A stretch of DNA of 17,213 nucleotides from Alphaproteobacteria bacterium CG11_big_fil_rev_8_21_14_0_20_44_7. GTDB taxonomy: Bacteria > Pseudomonadota > Alphaproteobacteria > Rickettsiales > 21-14-0-20-44-7. The notes under the pieces were generated by a model. That model did not search any database. It was not told where the DNA came from and was given only the letters and a program-made list of their open reading frames with translations. The stretch spans positions 1 through 17,213 of the forward strand of contig PCXJ01000060.1 of the NCBI GenBank assembly GCA_002787615.1, read 5' to 3'. Positions 16,159-17,213 of the stretch are shown here, in pieces. Position numbers and translations under genes: made by a program. Each line of letters opens with the position of its first letter. Position 1 is the stretch's first letter.

Positions 16159-16255
16159 AGGCTTTACACTTGTTGAGCTATCAATTGTTCTCGTAATTAT
16201 CGGGCTGTTGATTGGTGGCATTTTGGTGGGACAGAGCATGATTGAGAGTAGCAAG
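16151..16255 (+). repeat. Shared pilin 5-prime block, copy 2
   Basis: Second copy of the 105-base block, in direct orientation and 727 bases from the first. It begins exactly at the ATG of the second pilin gene. No third copy was found in the window. Confidence 0.92.
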
Positions 16256-16852
16256 GTCGGCAAAATAGTATCTGAAATACAGCAATATAACGCTATTATC
16301 ACCAATTTCAAAACCACATATGGCAAGCTACCAGGCGATATAACCACATTCCCAAACCCTGGTGATGGTGATGGCACAATTGACTATCCGGGTGCTGGTG
16401 CGCAAGGGGAATGGCTGCGCGTTTGGCAGCATTTATATGAAGCAGAGATGGTTAATGTTGCTTATACAGGTTTAAAGAACGGAACTTTAGTTGTTCCCGG
16501 TGAGAATCAACCGGAATCAGAAGTAATCAAGGATTTAACTTACAGCATATTATATTACGCGGGATCTGGCTTTATAACCAGAGCTACAAATTATTTGTTT
16601 ATTGGCGCACCAGAGCCGACAAGCGTGGGTTTAAAAGGGAATATACGAACCCAAATGGCCAGTGCCATTGATTTCAAAATGGATGATGGAAGTGCTGATA
16701 CAGGTAACTTAACAACTTGGGAAAGTCGTTATCAACAACAAACCTGCCACAAAAACTATGTACAATCTGTTTGGACATTATCATCTGGTGAATATAACAT
16801 CGACAATCCTGACGGGCTTTGCTCGCTAATGTATTACGCGGATTTCAATTAG
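16151..16852 (+). CDS. Type IV prepilin-like protein 2 (class III signal peptide)
   Basis: A 233-residue prepilin from the ATG at 16151. An upstream in-frame GTG at 16142 lies inside the AAGGTG Shine-Dalgarno (16139-16144), which is six bases from the ATG, so 16151 is preferred. The leader and helix match pilin 1 almost residue for residue through SMIESSK (codon 34 or 35), then diverge. The next helix has EIQQYNAIITNFKTTYGKLPGD, keeping only the family pattern. The body has PGDGDGTIDYPG (about 70-81), which could be a metal-binding or turn-rich loop, and IDFKMDDGSADTG (about 172-184), parallel to pilin 1. Two cysteines near the end (QTCHKN and GLCSLM) could form a C-terminal disulfide loop. 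The gene overlaps the end of pilin 1 by 8 bases (ATGAATAA), implying coupled translation and perhaps joint assembly. nadD starts 47 bases after its stop. Confidence 0.9.
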   Translation: MNKGFTLVELSIVLVIIGLLIGGILVGQSMIESSKVGKIVSEIQQYNAIITNFKTTYGKLPGDITTFPNPGDGDGTIDYPGAGAQGEWLRVWQHLYEAEMVNVAYTGLKNGTLVVPGENQPESEVIKDLTYSILYYAGSGFITRATNYLFIGAPEPTSVGLKGNIRTQMASAIDFKMDDGSADTGNLTTWESRYQQQTCHKNYVQSVWTLSSGEYNIDNPDGLCSLMYYADFN

Positions 16853-16899
16853 TCATATTTCCCTTTATCCGCCGCAATTTTTTCTATAAAGCTTAAAAA

Positions 16900-17213
16900 A
16901 TGAAAATCGGATTACTAGGCGGCAGCTTCAACCCTGCACATGCAGGGCATTTATATATCAGCGAAGTTGCTATCCGGCAGCTTGGGCTGCAACAGCTCTG
17001 GTGGCTGGTTTCCCCGCAAAATCCGCTCAAATCCACCACAGACATGATGAGCTTTGAGAAAAGATTTGAATCTGCCCAAAAAATTGCCCGCCACCCTAAG
17101 ATTATCGTTAGCGATATTGAACGCAGGCTAGGCACGCAATATACTGCCGATACGCTCTCTGCACTCAGGCGGCGCTTCCGTGGTGATAAATTCGTGTGGA
17201 TAATGGGTGCGGA
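16900..17213 (+). CDS. nadD: Nicotinate-nucleotide adenylyltransferase, 3-prime truncated by window
   Basis: An open frame from ATG at 16900 to the window end, 104 codons, without a stop. The enzyme joins nicotinate mononucleotide and ATP to make deamido-NAD in NAD synthesis. The nucleotidyltransferase motif GGSFNPAHAGH is at residues 7-17; WWLVSPQNPLK (about 34-44), IVSDIERRLGTQYTADTL (about 70-87) and FVWIMGAD (about 97-104) are typical of alphaproteobacterial NadD. The C-terminal SST-x-IR motif would lie beyond the window. There is no clear Shine-Dalgarno; TATAAA at 16885-16890 could be a -10 giving a leader of only a few bases, but no matching -35 is seen. The gene is usually next to proA in this class; here the two pilin genes separate them. 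Confidence 0.96.
   Translation, partial: MKIGLLGGSFNPAHAGHLYISEVAIRQLGLQQLWWLVSPQNPLKSTTDMMSFEKRFESAQKIARHPKIIVSDIERRLGTQYTADTLSALRRRFRGDKFVWIMGA

Noticed and set aside
15390..16899. Mobile element carrying the pilin pair
   Set aside because: There is no transposase, integrase, terminal inverted repeat or target duplication at the edges; the only long repeat is the shared coding start of the two pilins.

Overview
The window looks like chromosome of an AT-leaning alphaproteobacterium. The evidence is a class I (archaeal-type) lysyl-tRNA synthetase, a three-subunit cytochrome bc1 complex in the order Rieske-cytochrome b-cytochrome c1, alphaproteobacterial-style ProA and NadD sequences, and zapA beside a small coiled-coil gene divergent from tkt-gap. 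Intact proline synthesis, a pentose-phosphate enzyme and a glycolytic enzyme argue against a strongly reduced endosymbiont. I cannot place it to order or genus from sequence alone. There is no insertion sequence, CRISPR array, tRNA or rRNA in the window, and no gene-free stretch longer than about 150 bases.

Layout. 1-800: a two-gene minus-strand unit (coiled-coil protein, then zapA) faces away from tkt. 797-3791: tkt and gap, plus strand. 3792-3935: a short gene-free stretch with a strong palindrome, between the convergent gap and bc1 genes. 3936-6552: petABC on the minus strand. 6642-8177: class I lysS, minus strand. 8213-12811: a four-gene minus-strand operon for a type IV pilus or type II secretion-like machine: a GspF/PilC platform protein, a PilM+PilN-like (GspL-like) fusion, a PilO/GspM-like protein and a secreted PilP/GspB-like protein. 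12908-15389: proB and proA, plus strand, diverging from that operon. 15424-16852: two overlapping type IV prepilin-like genes. 16900-end: nadD, cut by the window edge.

The most notable region is 8.2-16.9 kb. An envelope-spanning pilus/secretion assembly operon and a tandem pair of prepilin-like substrates flank proBA, and the pilins sit inside what is commonly a contiguous proB-proA-nadD block in alphaproteobacteria. The two pilin genes are nearly identical in DNA over their first 105 bases and then diverge strongly, as expected from partial gene conversion or domain shuffling. proB has a near-consensus promoter whose -10 box lies 6 bases before the ATG, with no ribosome binding site, so its mRNA may be leaderless. 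No secretin, assembly ATPase or prepilin peptidase is present, so the machine must be completed from elsewhere in the genome if it works.
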